From positions 1 through 40,151 of the IMG/VR virus record IMGVR_UViG_3300044712_002659: a DNA stretch of 40,151 nucleotides; one strand, given 5' to 3'. How positions within the stretch are numbered: position 1 is the first letter of the stretch; each line of letters begins with the position of its first letter. Made by a program: the position numbers and the translations under genes. Of this stretch, positions 15,635 through 22,926 are shown in pieces. This stretch comes from a virus. The notes under the pieces were generated by a model that saw only the letters and a program-made list of their open reading frames with translations, had not been told where the DNA came from and did not search any database.

Positions 15635-16060
15635 CTAAAACCCCGACATCTTCTCCCGGGTGAAGATCCGGGAGTTGGAATCCATACTCACGGCGTTGCC
15701 CGTGTCGGCCGGTGAGGGCGTGCTGACGCCGAGATTGATCCCGCCCGCGGCCACCTTTTCCAGGAACCGGATCGCCTCCTTGTTTCGGTCCTTGCGCACC
15801 TCGGGCATTTCCAGATCGCTCCGGGAGTAGAGGTTGTAAACGGCGATATCGACGCCGATCTGGGCGATCCTGGGGGGAACCGGAGCAAGCGGGACCGTAT
15901 AACGGCCCTGGCAGTACGAGTCGATGGTCGCGTCGGCGTCGGCGATGGCCGCCGCTACTTTGGCGGCGTCGACCTCGCCTGCGCCGGCATCGTCCGTAAG
16001 CGTGATCAGGGATGCTTCGCCGATCAGGTTCTCGATATTCGCCTGCGTGCAGTAGGACAT
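15635..16060 (-). CDS. Mu gp36-like protein (DUF1320), head-tail connector
   Basis: The 141-residue protein has the DUF1320 hallmarks: the opening MSYCTQANIENLIGEASLI, the central ADATIDSYCQGRYTVPL and the helix VDIAVYNLYSR. Family members follow gp35 in Mu-like phages and are structurally related to head-tail adaptor proteins. The ATG is preceded by AAGGAGTAAGGC, and the stop touches the next start, so the block is tightly packed. Confidence 0.85.
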   Translation of the reverse strand: MSYCTQANIENLIGEASLITLTDDAGAGEVDAAKVAAAIADADATIDSYCQGRYTVPLAPVPPRIAQIGVDIAVYNLYSRSDLEMPEVRKDRNKEAIRFLEKVAAGGINLGVSTPSPADTGNAVSMDSNSRIFTREKMSGF

Positions 16061-16063
16061 GCC

Positions 16064-16381
16064 TTACTCCTTTTTGCCGGCTGCTTCCCGGTGCGCCTTC
16101 AGGATCGCGACCAGCTCCGCCTTCTTCATGCCCTTGAGCGGGTCGGTCGGCTGATATTTGGCGATCTGCACCGTGAGCTGCGCGATCGTCATCGCCGCAA
16201 TTTCGGCCTCCTCATCACCCGCAGCCGTCGCCGGGATAACCTCGACGATCAGCATCGGCTCCGCCTTCAGGATGGCGAGCTGCTCCGGGGTGAATTTATT
16301 GTCCGGGTATTCGACTGCCGTGTCCGGATGAGGCATGCCGCAGCGCCGGAAACCGGCCTGTTTGCTTTTTATTCTGATCAT
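16064..16381 (-). CDS. Mu gp35-like protein (HI1506 family)
   Basis: The 105-residue protein opens MIRIKSKQAGFRRCGMPHPD, the typical Mu gp35/HI1506 start. A linker (VIPATAAGDEEAEIAAM) and a SAP-like C-terminal helical hairpin (PLKGMKKAELVAILKAHREAAG) follow. It lies directly after the major head gene. Its exact role in the capsid is not established. GGAGGAAACC gives a strong ribosome site. Confidence 0.8.
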   Translation of the reverse strand: MIRIKSKQAGFRRCGMPHPDTAVEYPDNKFTPEQLAILKAEPMLIVEVIPATAAGDEEAEIAAMTIAQLTVQIAKYQPTDPLKGMKKAELVAILKAHREAAGKKE

Positions 16382-16400
16382 GGTTTCCTCCCTATTGAGT

Positions 16401-16436
16401 CGCCCCGTGCCTTCCGGATCCGGGAGGCACGGGGCG
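16401..16436 (-). other. Strong 12-bp hairpin downstream of major head gene
   Basis: Arms CGCCCCGTGCCT (16401-16412) and AGGCACGGGGCG (16425-16436) pair perfectly with a 12-base loop. No U-run follows on the minus strand, so it is more likely an mRNA-stabilising or partial attenuating element than a true terminator. It sits between the head gene stop and the gp35-like gene. Confidence 0.7.
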
Positions 16437-16464
16437 GATCGCTCATGTCCGCAAAATTACGTTG

Positions 16465-17370
16465 TTACCCGAGCCCGGTGCTGCCCCAGCTCATCTGCCA
16501 GAAGGCATACCCGCCGGCGACGCGCGCCTCGGCGCCGAACCGGAACTTCTTCCGCATGAAGACGTTGTCCGTCTGCGGATCGGTCTGCTCGACGAAGACC
16601 GGGGCCTTCCTCTCCTGGTAGACGAAGGGCTTCACCGGCATCGAGGTCACATGGAGGAACCAGGCCGTGGTCGAGGTGAGCCGCGGGTTGACGACGAGCT
16701 TGGCCGTCTTGAAATAGGGGTTCGGGGTGTCGTCGGCGAGTTTTTCCATCTCTACCAGCCGCTTTCCCTGGACCTCCAGGGCAGGCGGCACCTCCAGGGT
16801 GTCGGGGACCAGGCCCAGGGGCCGGCCTTCGTCGTCCGTGAGGGACATGATCGCCGTCCGGGCCACGCCATAGGAAGCAAGCGCCGCCGCCTGCGTGGCG
16901 CCGGAGAGGGCGGCCGTTCCTTTATTCGAGACGCTTGCCCCCTTTACGGAATGGTCCGTGTCATAGAAGTACTGACCGTCGTAGCACTTGTTCGCGAAGG
17001 CGTTGTTCTTCAGGTCGGCCACGATCTCGTCGGGGAGTTGTTTGGCGCTGAAGCCGGCCATCTCCGCCTGGGGTTTGTAGATGCCGAGACTGTCGTCCTC
17101 GATATCGTTCCGGTCCACCTCCACGGTGGCCTCGAAGTCATCGTTGACGACGGTGTACTTGAAGGCTTCCAACGCCTTGATCACCTTGTCCCCGATCCAC
17201 TTGCGCATCTTGGGGAACTTGGAGAGCCAGGTGTAATCGTTCTGGCCCGAGCTGCTGGGGACCAGCATGGCCGTCGCCTGCCACTGGCTCGGGGCGGCGT
17301 CGAAGGCGTTGTTGAACGTGGTCTTCAGGGTAAGAAAGACCGCCGCAATGGTCGCTTTATTCACTAACAT
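16465..17370 (-). CDS. Mu-like major head (capsid) protein (gpT type)
   Basis: This 301-residue protein builds the icosahedral head. Typical Mu gpT features are the opening MLVNKATIAAVFLTLKTTFN, the segment WLSKFPKMRKWIGDK (about 48-62), FEATVEVDRNDIEDDSLGIY (about 79-98), a YFYDTDHSV block and a C-terminal beta strand near RFGAEARVAGGYAFWQMSWG. Its length matches the family (about 305). It is flanked by two strong RNA hairpins, which may raise the yield of this most abundant virion protein. Confidence 0.93.
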   Translation of the reverse strand: MLVNKATIAAVFLTLKTTFNNAFDAAPSQWQATAMLVPSSSGQNDYTWLSKFPKMRKWIGDKVIKALEAFKYTVVNDDFEATVEVDRNDIEDDSLGIYKPQAEMAGFSAKQLPDEIVADLKNNAFANKCYDGQYFYDTDHSVKGASVSNKGTAALSGATQAAALASYGVARTAIMSLTDDEGRPLGLVPDTLEVPPALEVQGKRLVEMEKLADDTPNPYFKTAKLVVNPRLTSTTAWFLHVTSMPVKPFVYQERKAPVFVEQTDPQTDNVFMRKKFRFGAEARVAGGYAFWQMSWGSTGLG

Positions 17371-17406
17371 GGGCTTCCTCCTGTCTTTTCTATGGGTTTC
17401 ATCTCC

Positions 17407-17442
17407 GCAGGGATCGGCGCGCCTTGGCCGGCCGATCCCTGC
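17407..17442 (-). other. Strong 12-bp hairpin upstream of major head gene
   Basis: GCAGGGATCGGC (17407-17418) pairs with GCCGATCCCTGC (17431-17442) around a 12-base loop. It lies between the decoration gene and the capsid gene. There is no U-tract, so transcription likely passes through. With the hairpin at 16401 it brackets the capsid message. Confidence 0.7.
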
Positions 17443-17457
17443 AGCCTGGTTATCTCG

Positions 17458-18666
17458 TTACGCCGCCACGAGCTTCTTTTTGTACTCGATCCAGGCGGCC
17501 AGCATGATGACGTCGTCGGTGCCGAGCACCCCGTTCTTCGGTTTGATGGTAAGCTCCATCGCGGAGGGGTAGGCCGCGAGATTCGCGAGCGCGAGGTTCA
17601 GAGTCAGGTGCTGAACGTGCTTTGCGGTGTCGTCCCCGACCATCGCATCGGTATCCCCGCCGAAATCCGCATCGGCGTCGAAGGCCGCATCGACCACGTT
17701 ATTGAACGCCTCGACGGTGAACTTGGTTGCGTCTCCCGCCGTCGCCCCGCTCTTCGCCGCCAGGATATGGAGCACCATGTCGGCGGTGACGTCCGCATCG
17801 GGCGGGACCATGACCTTGGCCCCGACCGCAGGTCCGGGGGTGGCGTGGTTGTTCCACCGGATGCCCAGCCCCTTGGCGGTGACGCAGTAGCCGGCGGATA
17901 TTGCGTCTTCGCTCACAAAAGCCGCCAGGGCGACGCCTGCGGAGGTGATGACCGGCATGGGGATGGGGATGATCCCCTTGGCTGATTTCAGGTGCTGGTA
18001 GATCTCCTGGAGGGCCGCCTCCACCTCGGTCTGGGCGGTAAAATCGCCCGCGTCGGTGATATCGATCGCCGAGGCGGCGTGCGCGCCCGAACCATCGGCG
18101 ATGTGGGTGGCCACGTCCGCCTGGCGGATCGCCGGCTCGATGTCGATGTAGGCGTGGGTCGCATCGATGTACTTGGCGATAATCCCGCAGAAGATCCCGT
18201 TGTTCACGTTGCCGATCAGATCCACGGACTCGTCATCGACCAGGAATACGTTATCTCCCTCGTTGGCGATGGTGATCGCCGTGGCCAAAGTAGCTTTGAA
18301 CAGGCCCCGGCGCCGCAGGTTGACTTCAATCGCGCCGAGGGCGCCCGACGTATTGTCCGCGCGGCCCATCGCGACGCCCATGAAGATCAATCCCGCCGTG
18401 TCGGCGCCCGGCAGCGCGTACCCGGCGGCGTTGACGCAGACGAAAGACCCGCCGTAGATGCAATCCGCGTTGATTACCGGCAGACCCAGCTCCACACCCT
18501 CGGTGTATTCGACGGCCTTGTCGGCCGCCAGGACGCCGAAGTAAATGAGCGGCACCGTGCCATCCTCCGTGCCGAACGCCTTGATCGTGACCGCTATGAG
18601 ACACACGACCATGACGGCGAAGAAGGCCGCCATGCTTCCGAACGTACCGTTGATGAATCTTTTCAT
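17458..18666 (-). CDS. Putative head decoration/cement protein with N-terminal hydrophobic segment
   Basis: The chosen start at 18666 has AGGAGGATAGC before it and gives 402 residues; a longer upstream frame exists but overlaps the protease gene. Residues 1-30 are a strongly hydrophobic helix (MAAFFAVMVVCLIAVTI within it), unusual for a capsid part. The middle (about 55-165) has the pattern of phage capsid-cement proteins (FVCVNAAGYALPGADTAGLIF, then NEGDNVFLVDDESV). The C-terminal half includes a GSGAHAASAIDITDAG linker, a helix and a beta-rich domain of unknown family. It lies between protease/scaffold and major head, the usual decoration-gene position. Confidence 0.65.
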   Translation of the reverse strand: MKRFINGTFGSMAAFFAVMVVCLIAVTIKAFGTEDGTVPLIYFGVLAADKAVEYTEGVELGLPVINADCIYGGSFVCVNAAGYALPGADTAGLIFMGVAMGRADNTSGALGAIEVNLRRRGLFKATLATAITIANEGDNVFLVDDESVDLIGNVNNGIFCGIIAKYIDATHAYIDIEPAIRQADVATHIADGSGAHAASAIDITDAGDFTAQTEVEAALQEIYQHLKSAKGIIPIPMPVITSAGVALAAFVSEDAISAGYCVTAKGLGIRWNNHATPGPAVGAKVMVPPDADVTADMVLHILAAKSGATAGDATKFTVEAFNNVVDAAFDADADFGGDTDAMVGDDTAKHVQHLTLNLALANLAAYPSAMELTIKPKNGVLGTDDVIMLAAWIEYKKKLVAA

Positions 18667-18713
18667 GCTATCCTCCTGATCCCGGACTCCCGCCCGTGCG
18701 TGAATGCCGTCGG

Positions 18714-19334
18714 TTATTTGTTGTATTTCTTGAACGTTTCCTCGGAGACCCCCATCATCCGGTTGACCGCCTTCTGGGTATCGTCGGATACCGCCGCCGT
18801 CTGGTCCTTCAGGATGGCGATGTCCGTCACGGGGATGACGCTCCCGACCGGCCGGGACAGGACGATCTTCCTGAACTGATCCGGCGTCTTGAGCGCCAGC
18901 TCCCGGCCCCACTTGTCCAGCTCCTCGGGGCTGGTCTTTCCCTCCTTGAGGGCGAGGGCCACGAGATCCTGCTGCTCCATTTCGGTGATCTTCTTTGTGA
19001 GCGCTGCCACCTGCTGGCTGAGCTGGACGGCGACGTCCCCCGGCGCCTTCAGGGAGGCGACGATCCGGATCACTTCCTCCCGGGTCGCATTGGCCTGTGC
19101 GCCCAGGGCCTCCAGGACCTCCTTGCAGGCGACGACGGTCGAGCCCTTGAGCGAGGCGACGATCCGGACGACCTCCTCCCGATTCGCCTCCGCCTTGGCC
19201 CCCAGGGCTTCAAGGATCTCCTTGCAGGCGACGACGGTCGAGGCCTTGTTGACCGAAAGCGTCACCGCTTCCAGTACTTTGTCTTCCCCGGCGTCGGCCG
19301 CCAGGCCCAACAGTTTTTTCAACTTCTCAATCAT
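18714..19334 (-). CDS. Nested scaffolding protein (Mu gpZ-like) from internal start
   Basis: An ATG at 19334, in frame with the protease, is preceded by AAAAGGAGGTAATC, a nearly ideal Shine-Dalgarno 6 bases away. It would yield a 206-residue protein starting MIEKLKKLLGLAADAG, all helical, containing the 32-residue repeats and the C-terminal KYNK. Mu makes its scaffold Z in exactly this way from within I. That the start is used is inferred, but such a signal inside a coding region is unlikely by chance. Confidence 0.75.
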   Translation of the reverse strand: MIEKLKKLLGLAADAGEDKVLEAVTLSVNKASTVVACKEILEALGAKAEANREEVVRIVASLKGSTVVACKEVLEALGAQANATREEVIRIVASLKAPGDVAVQLSQQVAALTKKITEMEQQDLVALALKEGKTSPEELDKWGRELALKTPDQFRKIVLSRPVGSVIPVTDIAILKDQTAAVSDDTQKAVNRMMGVSEETFKKYNK

Positions 19335-19811
19335 GATTACCTCCTTTTCGATTTTCGTTTCCATCGCGCTCCATTTGGCCACGATGGGCTGCAGATGGTT
19401 GATTTTTGGGCTGTTGGTGAGGGCAATGTTGAGGAGTCTCACGATCCGCCCGTCCCTTGCGACCGCTACCGGAGAGAAATACCGGTATTCTTTGTTTCCT
19501 AGAAAACCCTTCGCTCTCGTGGTCCACTCCACCGCCTCGGCCCAGAGGCCGTCTGCGCCACGCCAGGAAAGCCGTTTCAGCTTTATCCACCCGGCGGCCG
19601 GGGCCTGGACGTCCTTCAGTGTCTGGTGCTCGTAGTCGATCACCATGTCGTTGCCGCGCGCATCGAAGGCGGCAATCAGTTCGCGGGCGCCCGCCTCATC
19701 GACGATGACCGGATCCTCGCCCTCAATCTCGACTGTTCCCGCGGGAAATATCTGGAATTCCTCCGGCGCGACGCCTGCGAGGTCCTTCAATATGGCGAAA
19801 AATCTGTTCAT
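18714..19811 (-). CDS. Mu gpI-like head maturation protease with C-terminal scaffold
   Basis: This protease processes head proteins in the assembling prohead. The start at ATG 19811 is preferred because GAGGTGA lies 5 bases before it; a GTG three codons earlier is also in frame. The N-terminal 150 residues show the Mu I pattern: FQIFPAGTVEIEGEDPVIVD, MVIDYEHQT with the conserved His, WTTRAKGFLGNKEYRYFSP and LNIALTNSP. The C-terminal part is helical scaffold and contains two 32-residue repeats. It follows the gpG-like gene closely. The nested start at 19334 would give a separate scaffold (Z) from the same frame. Confidence 0.88.
   Translation of the reverse strand: MNRFFAILKDLAGVAPEEFQIFPAGTVEIEGEDPVIVDEAGARELIAAFDARGNDMVIDYEHQTLKDVQAPAAGWIKLKRLSWRGADGLWAEAVEWTTRAKGFLGNKEYRYFSPVAVARDGRIVRLLNIALTNSPKINHLQPIVAKWSAMETKIEKEVIMIEKLKKLLGLAADAGEDKVLEAVTLSVNKASTVVACKEILEALGAKAEANREEVVRIVASLKGSTVVACKEVLEALGAQANATREEVIRIVASLKAPGDVAVQLSQQVAALTKKITEMEQQDLVALALKEGKTSPEELDKWGRELALKTPDQFRKIVLSRPVGSVIPVTDIAILKDQTAAVSDDTQKAVNRMMGVSEETFKKYNK
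19047..19241 (-). repeat. Tandem 99-bp repeat within the scaffold part of the protease gene
   Basis: Two copies (19146-19241 and 19047-19142) encode nearly identical 32-residue helical units, STVVACKE(I/V)LEALGA followed by REEV(V/I)RIVASLK, separated by one Gly. The DNA copies share long identical runs, such as the stretch encoding VVACKE. This looks like a recent internal duplication that lengthens the scaffold. Confidence 0.85.
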
Positions 19812-19816
19812 GCACT

Positions 19817-20407
19817 TCACCTCATAGCCAGATAACGATTGACGAGGCCGACGATCCCCGCGCTGTCCGCCGCGCTGACGCCCAGATACGGCCGCGCGGG
19901 GATCTCAATGTCATGCGCCTGGGAACGAAAAGTCCTCGTCAATGCCCGCTTGTGGCCGGCCTTGGCGAAGATCAGCCCTTTCCCGCCGAAAAGGTCCGTG
20001 CGCAAGAGCCTGCCTTTCGCGTCGGTCCGATGGCGGACCGATATTCTGCCGGCGCCCCGGTGAATCTTCCCGCCGAGCTGCTGGATCGCGCCATACGGGA
20101 TCCGGCTGCTCGGCCCGATCGCCACGCTGTGGGTACTCGGAAGCTGATAGTGGATATCCCCGCGGAGCGCTCCCGATTCCGTGAGGATCTTCGGGTGCTT
20201 CTTCCTCCGGAGGGTCGCGGCCGCCAGGGGCGCCCACGGCGATCCTTCCGGGGCAGGGCCTTGCCTGTTGAACCGATCCTCCGTCGATCGAACCATGTAT
20301 TCCCCGATGATCTTCATGAGCGGGGACGGGTTCTTGATCCTCCCGGACAGCTCATCCAGGGATCGCTGGACGGCCGCATCGTTCATTTGAACCCTGATTT
20401 CAGGCAT
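19817..20407 (-). CDS. Phage virion morphogenesis protein (Mu gpG / P2 gpS family)
   Basis: The 196-residue protein has the family pattern: SPLMKIIGEYMVRSTEDRFN (about 28-47), PEGSPWAPLAAATLRRKK (about 53-70), ILTESGALRGDIHYQL and RPYLGVSAADSAGI near the C-terminus. The Mu and P2 members are tail-completion or head-tail-joining factors; here it lies in the head block as in Mu. Its start overlaps the gpF-like stop by 8 bp and its stop precedes the protease start by 5 bp. Confidence 0.87.
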   Translation of the reverse strand: MPEIRVQMNDAAVQRSLDELSGRIKNPSPLMKIIGEYMVRSTEDRFNRQGPAPEGSPWAPLAAATLRRKKHPKILTESGALRGDIHYQLPSTHSVAIGPSSRIPYGAIQQLGGKIHRGAGRISVRHRTDAKGRLLRTDLFGGKGLIFAKAGHKRALTRTFRSQAHDIEIPARPYLGVSAADSAGIVGLVNRYLAMR

Positions 20408-21155
20408 CCGTTCTCCTCGAGTACTCTTCGATCTCCGCCGTGAGCTTCGCGGCTATGTCCGCCGGCAGCCGGGTAACCGCCGCCTTAAGAATGTCGTGAT
20501 CATGCTCCGCGTATGCTTTCCCGACGTTGTAACCCCACCCCTTGTCGATTCCCACGGGCTCTCCGGTATTCGGATCGATCGGCGAGGCCGGGGCCGTGCC
20601 CTTCACTCCCGCCGCCGCCCACTCTTCCCTGGTTGCTGCGAAGATCTTGCACTTGCAGCCCCAGCCGTTGGGCGTATAGTGCGTATTCCACCAGGAATGG
20701 TCGGCCGGCAGGATCGTACCGTCCCACGCCAGGTGGTGAGGCCGCGGCACCTTGGAATCGCCGTGCCGGTAGAGCAGGTAGCCGAAGAACGTCTTGACGT
20801 CCGGATCCTGGAGCTGCTCCCAGCGGCCCGCTGCATAGGACGTCCGGACGTTCGTGTCGTAGATCACCCGGGTCCGCCAGTTGCGGCCACCCTTGTAGCT
20901 CCAGCCGTGCCGCTCCACGATGCCGTCGAACTCATTCCGGAAATCCGCCAGCGTCATGCCGCCGGCGATCGCCTCGTCCACGGCGGTCCGCAGATCGTTC
21001 AGGAGATCCGCCTTCATCGCGCCTGCGACCATGAACCCCTTGGCATGCTGGCCTTTCCAGAGATCGTCCCACTTGCGCGTCGGGATATTCAGCTTTTTGC
21101 GAAAGAACGCGATCTGTTCGAGAAACGGGAGGTTGAAGATGGCTTCCAGGATCAT
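20400..21155 (-). CDS. Mu gpF-like minor head protein (SPP1 gp7 family)
   Basis: The 251-residue protein belongs to the minor head proteins that associate with the portal and enter the head. Visible family marks are RVIYDTNVRTSYAAGRWEQL (about 91-110), RPHHLAWDGTILPADHSWWN (about 133-152) and the GWGCKC motif near 161. The gene directly abuts the portal gene stop and overlaps the next start. It is shorter than Mu F (about 420), so an N-terminal or C-terminal extension is missing, which is common in this family. Confidence 0.88.
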   Translation of the reverse strand: MILEAIFNLPFLEQIAFFRKKLNIPTRKWDDLWKGQHAKGFMVAGAMKADLLNDLRTAVDEAIAGGMTLADFRNEFDGIVERHGWSYKGGRNWRTRVIYDTNVRTSYAAGRWEQLQDPDVKTFFGYLLYRHGDSKVPRPHHLAWDGTILPADHSWWNTHYTPNGWGCKCKIFAATREEWAAAGVKGTAPASPIDPNTGEPVGIDKGWGYNVGKAYAEHDHDILKAAVTRLPADIAAKLTAEIEEYSRRTDA

Positions 21156-22799
21156 CTAAACCCCCGTCTCCTCGTGAATGTCAGCTATGCCGGCCATCTC
21201 GGCCACGGACATCGCCCGGGCGATCAGCGCCCCCAGGTCCGCCGGATCCATCGCTCCCCAGAGATCGATGATCTTGTCGCGCAGATCTGCGAGGTCCTTG
21301 ACGGCAGGATCCTCGACCAGGCGGCGGAGCGTCTCCAGGAAATCATCGGTGATCGGCTGCGCGTCCGCCGACAGCCGGTCGGAAACCAGATCAGCCGCGT
21401 CGATTTCGCCCACAAGGGCGATTTGTCCCGAGGAGGCCACTACCAGCCGCGCCCCGGGGCGATCGGCGGAACGTGGCCGCAATTTGGCCGCCAGTAGGTC
21501 ATTTCCTTCGCTCGGCCCAGCCTGCTGGGAGGCACTCGGCTTCAAAACCGTCTCACCCCGTTGCGGCAGGGGGATCTTGAATCGCTGGGCAATGTGCTCC
21601 TGGGAGATCGGCTGCCCGATCTCGGAGGCGCCCTTGTAGACCTTCATGAGCTTCTCCAGGTCCTCCGGCTTCTCATAGAGCAAGTTGAACCAGGGCAGGG
21701 GCTTGTCCCATCCGAAGTTGTAGCCGACCAGCGGCCGAATGATCTGATGGCGAATCGTCTTGCCGATCGACTCCGCGTCGGCCTTGATCAGGTCGTGGCG
21801 GACCCTGTCCTGGGCGTCCTCGTTGCCGAGCTTGCCGGGCGTCCCCTCGGTGGTCGCCGTCTGGCCGAGGATCGCCTTGGACATCTGCTTGTCGCAGAAT
21901 TCGGCCAGGGACTCGTAGATGTTGTTCGTGCCGGCGTTCTTTATGGCCTCGACGAACTCGATCTCCGTGTTTTTGGAGATGATCCCGGCGGCATCCGACC
22001 CGAGGGAACGAAGCGCGGCAATCAGGGCGTCCTTGTCCTCTTTGCCCGCGCCCGGGTCGTACTTGCCCACGCGCAGCGGCATCCCGAAGACCTCGGCAAA
22101 GGCGACCCAGTCTTTCAGCGAGTAATTTTTGAAAAGGTACATCCAGCCGCAGACCCGGAGGACGCCGGCGCGGGTGTCGTATCCGGAGCGGGCCTTGTAG
22201 CGGTGGTAGACCAGCTTGAAGGCGGGCATGACCTCCCCGTTGAAGGGCTCCGCCTCCGTCAGGATCCGGGGAACCTCGTAGCTCTTGGCCCACATGTTCG
22301 CGGCGCCGCGCTCGTAGAAGACGGCCTTTTTCGCATGGAGCCATTCGAGGCGGCTAATCAGGGCCTGCTTGCCGCCGGAGGTGTCCCACATGATCTCGCA
22401 GAGGGAGTAGCCCTTCCCGATCGCATCCAGGAGATCCAGAAGCGCGTCATCGAAGCTGTCCAGGCTGAAGATGCAATCCGCGGCAAAATCGCGGATCTTC
22501 TTATCCTCGGCGCTTTCCGAGTAGGGGGCGATCTCATAGTCGAGGCCGTGGACGGCGTTCTTGCGGGTCTGTAGCTCGGAGAAGAGGTGCGTGTCCTTCT
22601 CCTCCATCTCCTCGAAGAGTTCCGCCTGGCGGGTCACATCGCCCTGATCCGCCTCTTTGAAGATCGTGGCCAGGCTCTCCGGCGTAAGCCCGCCGGAAGG
22701 ATAGTTGCTCCAGCGGTCCCGGATCGTCGTAACGGCGATCTCCCGGGTCTCGGGAAGCCGCTTGACCTCGATCTCTCGGCCAAACTGGTCTACCAGCAT
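21156..22799 (-). CDS. Portal protein (Mu gp29 type, DUF935)
   Basis: The 547-residue protein forms the dodecameric DNA channel at the head vertex. Conserved DUF935 segments include GLTPESLATIFKEADQGDVTRQ (about 37-58 in part), LFSELQTRKNAVHGLDYEI, GYSLCEIMWD, KDWVAFAEVFGMPLRVGKYDPGA (in part) and QMSKAILGQTATTEGT. It follows the large terminase gene with a 127-bp gap, within which no gene is evident. The length agrees with Mu gp29 (about 510-540). Confidence 0.92.
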   Translation of the reverse strand: MLVDQFGREIEVKRLPETREIAVTTIRDRWSNYPSGGLTPESLATIFKEADQGDVTRQAELFEEMEEKDTHLFSELQTRKNAVHGLDYEIAPYSESAEDKKIRDFAADCIFSLDSFDDALLDLLDAIGKGYSLCEIMWDTSGGKQALISRLEWLHAKKAVFYERGAANMWAKSYEVPRILTEAEPFNGEVMPAFKLVYHRYKARSGYDTRAGVLRVCGWMYLFKNYSLKDWVAFAEVFGMPLRVGKYDPGAGKEDKDALIAALRSLGSDAAGIISKNTEIEFVEAIKNAGTNNIYESLAEFCDKQMSKAILGQTATTEGTPGKLGNEDAQDRVRHDLIKADAESIGKTIRHQIIRPLVGYNFGWDKPLPWFNLLYEKPEDLEKLMKVYKGASEIGQPISQEHIAQRFKIPLPQRGETVLKPSASQQAGPSEGNDLLAAKLRPRSADRPGARLVVASSGQIALVGEIDAADLVSDRLSADAQPITDDFLETLRRLVEDPAVKDLADLRDKIIDLWGAMDPADLGALIARAMSVAEMAGIADIHEETGV

Positions 22800-22926
22800 G
22801 CTGGGATACCCCCTGTATTACCCTTTTCAACGCCGCTTGACAGGTGTCTGACTCTTGTCAAGGGCCTATCCGGCTCATAGTGGCCGTCCGGTCCGAAAAT
22901 CGATCCTGGGGCATTTTTGAGAGACA

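Noticed and set aside
18667-18912. Upstream extension of the decoration protein frame
   Set aside because: It overlaps the protease gene and reads as low-complexity Arg/Gly-rich sequence. The ATG at 18666 has a strong ribosome site.
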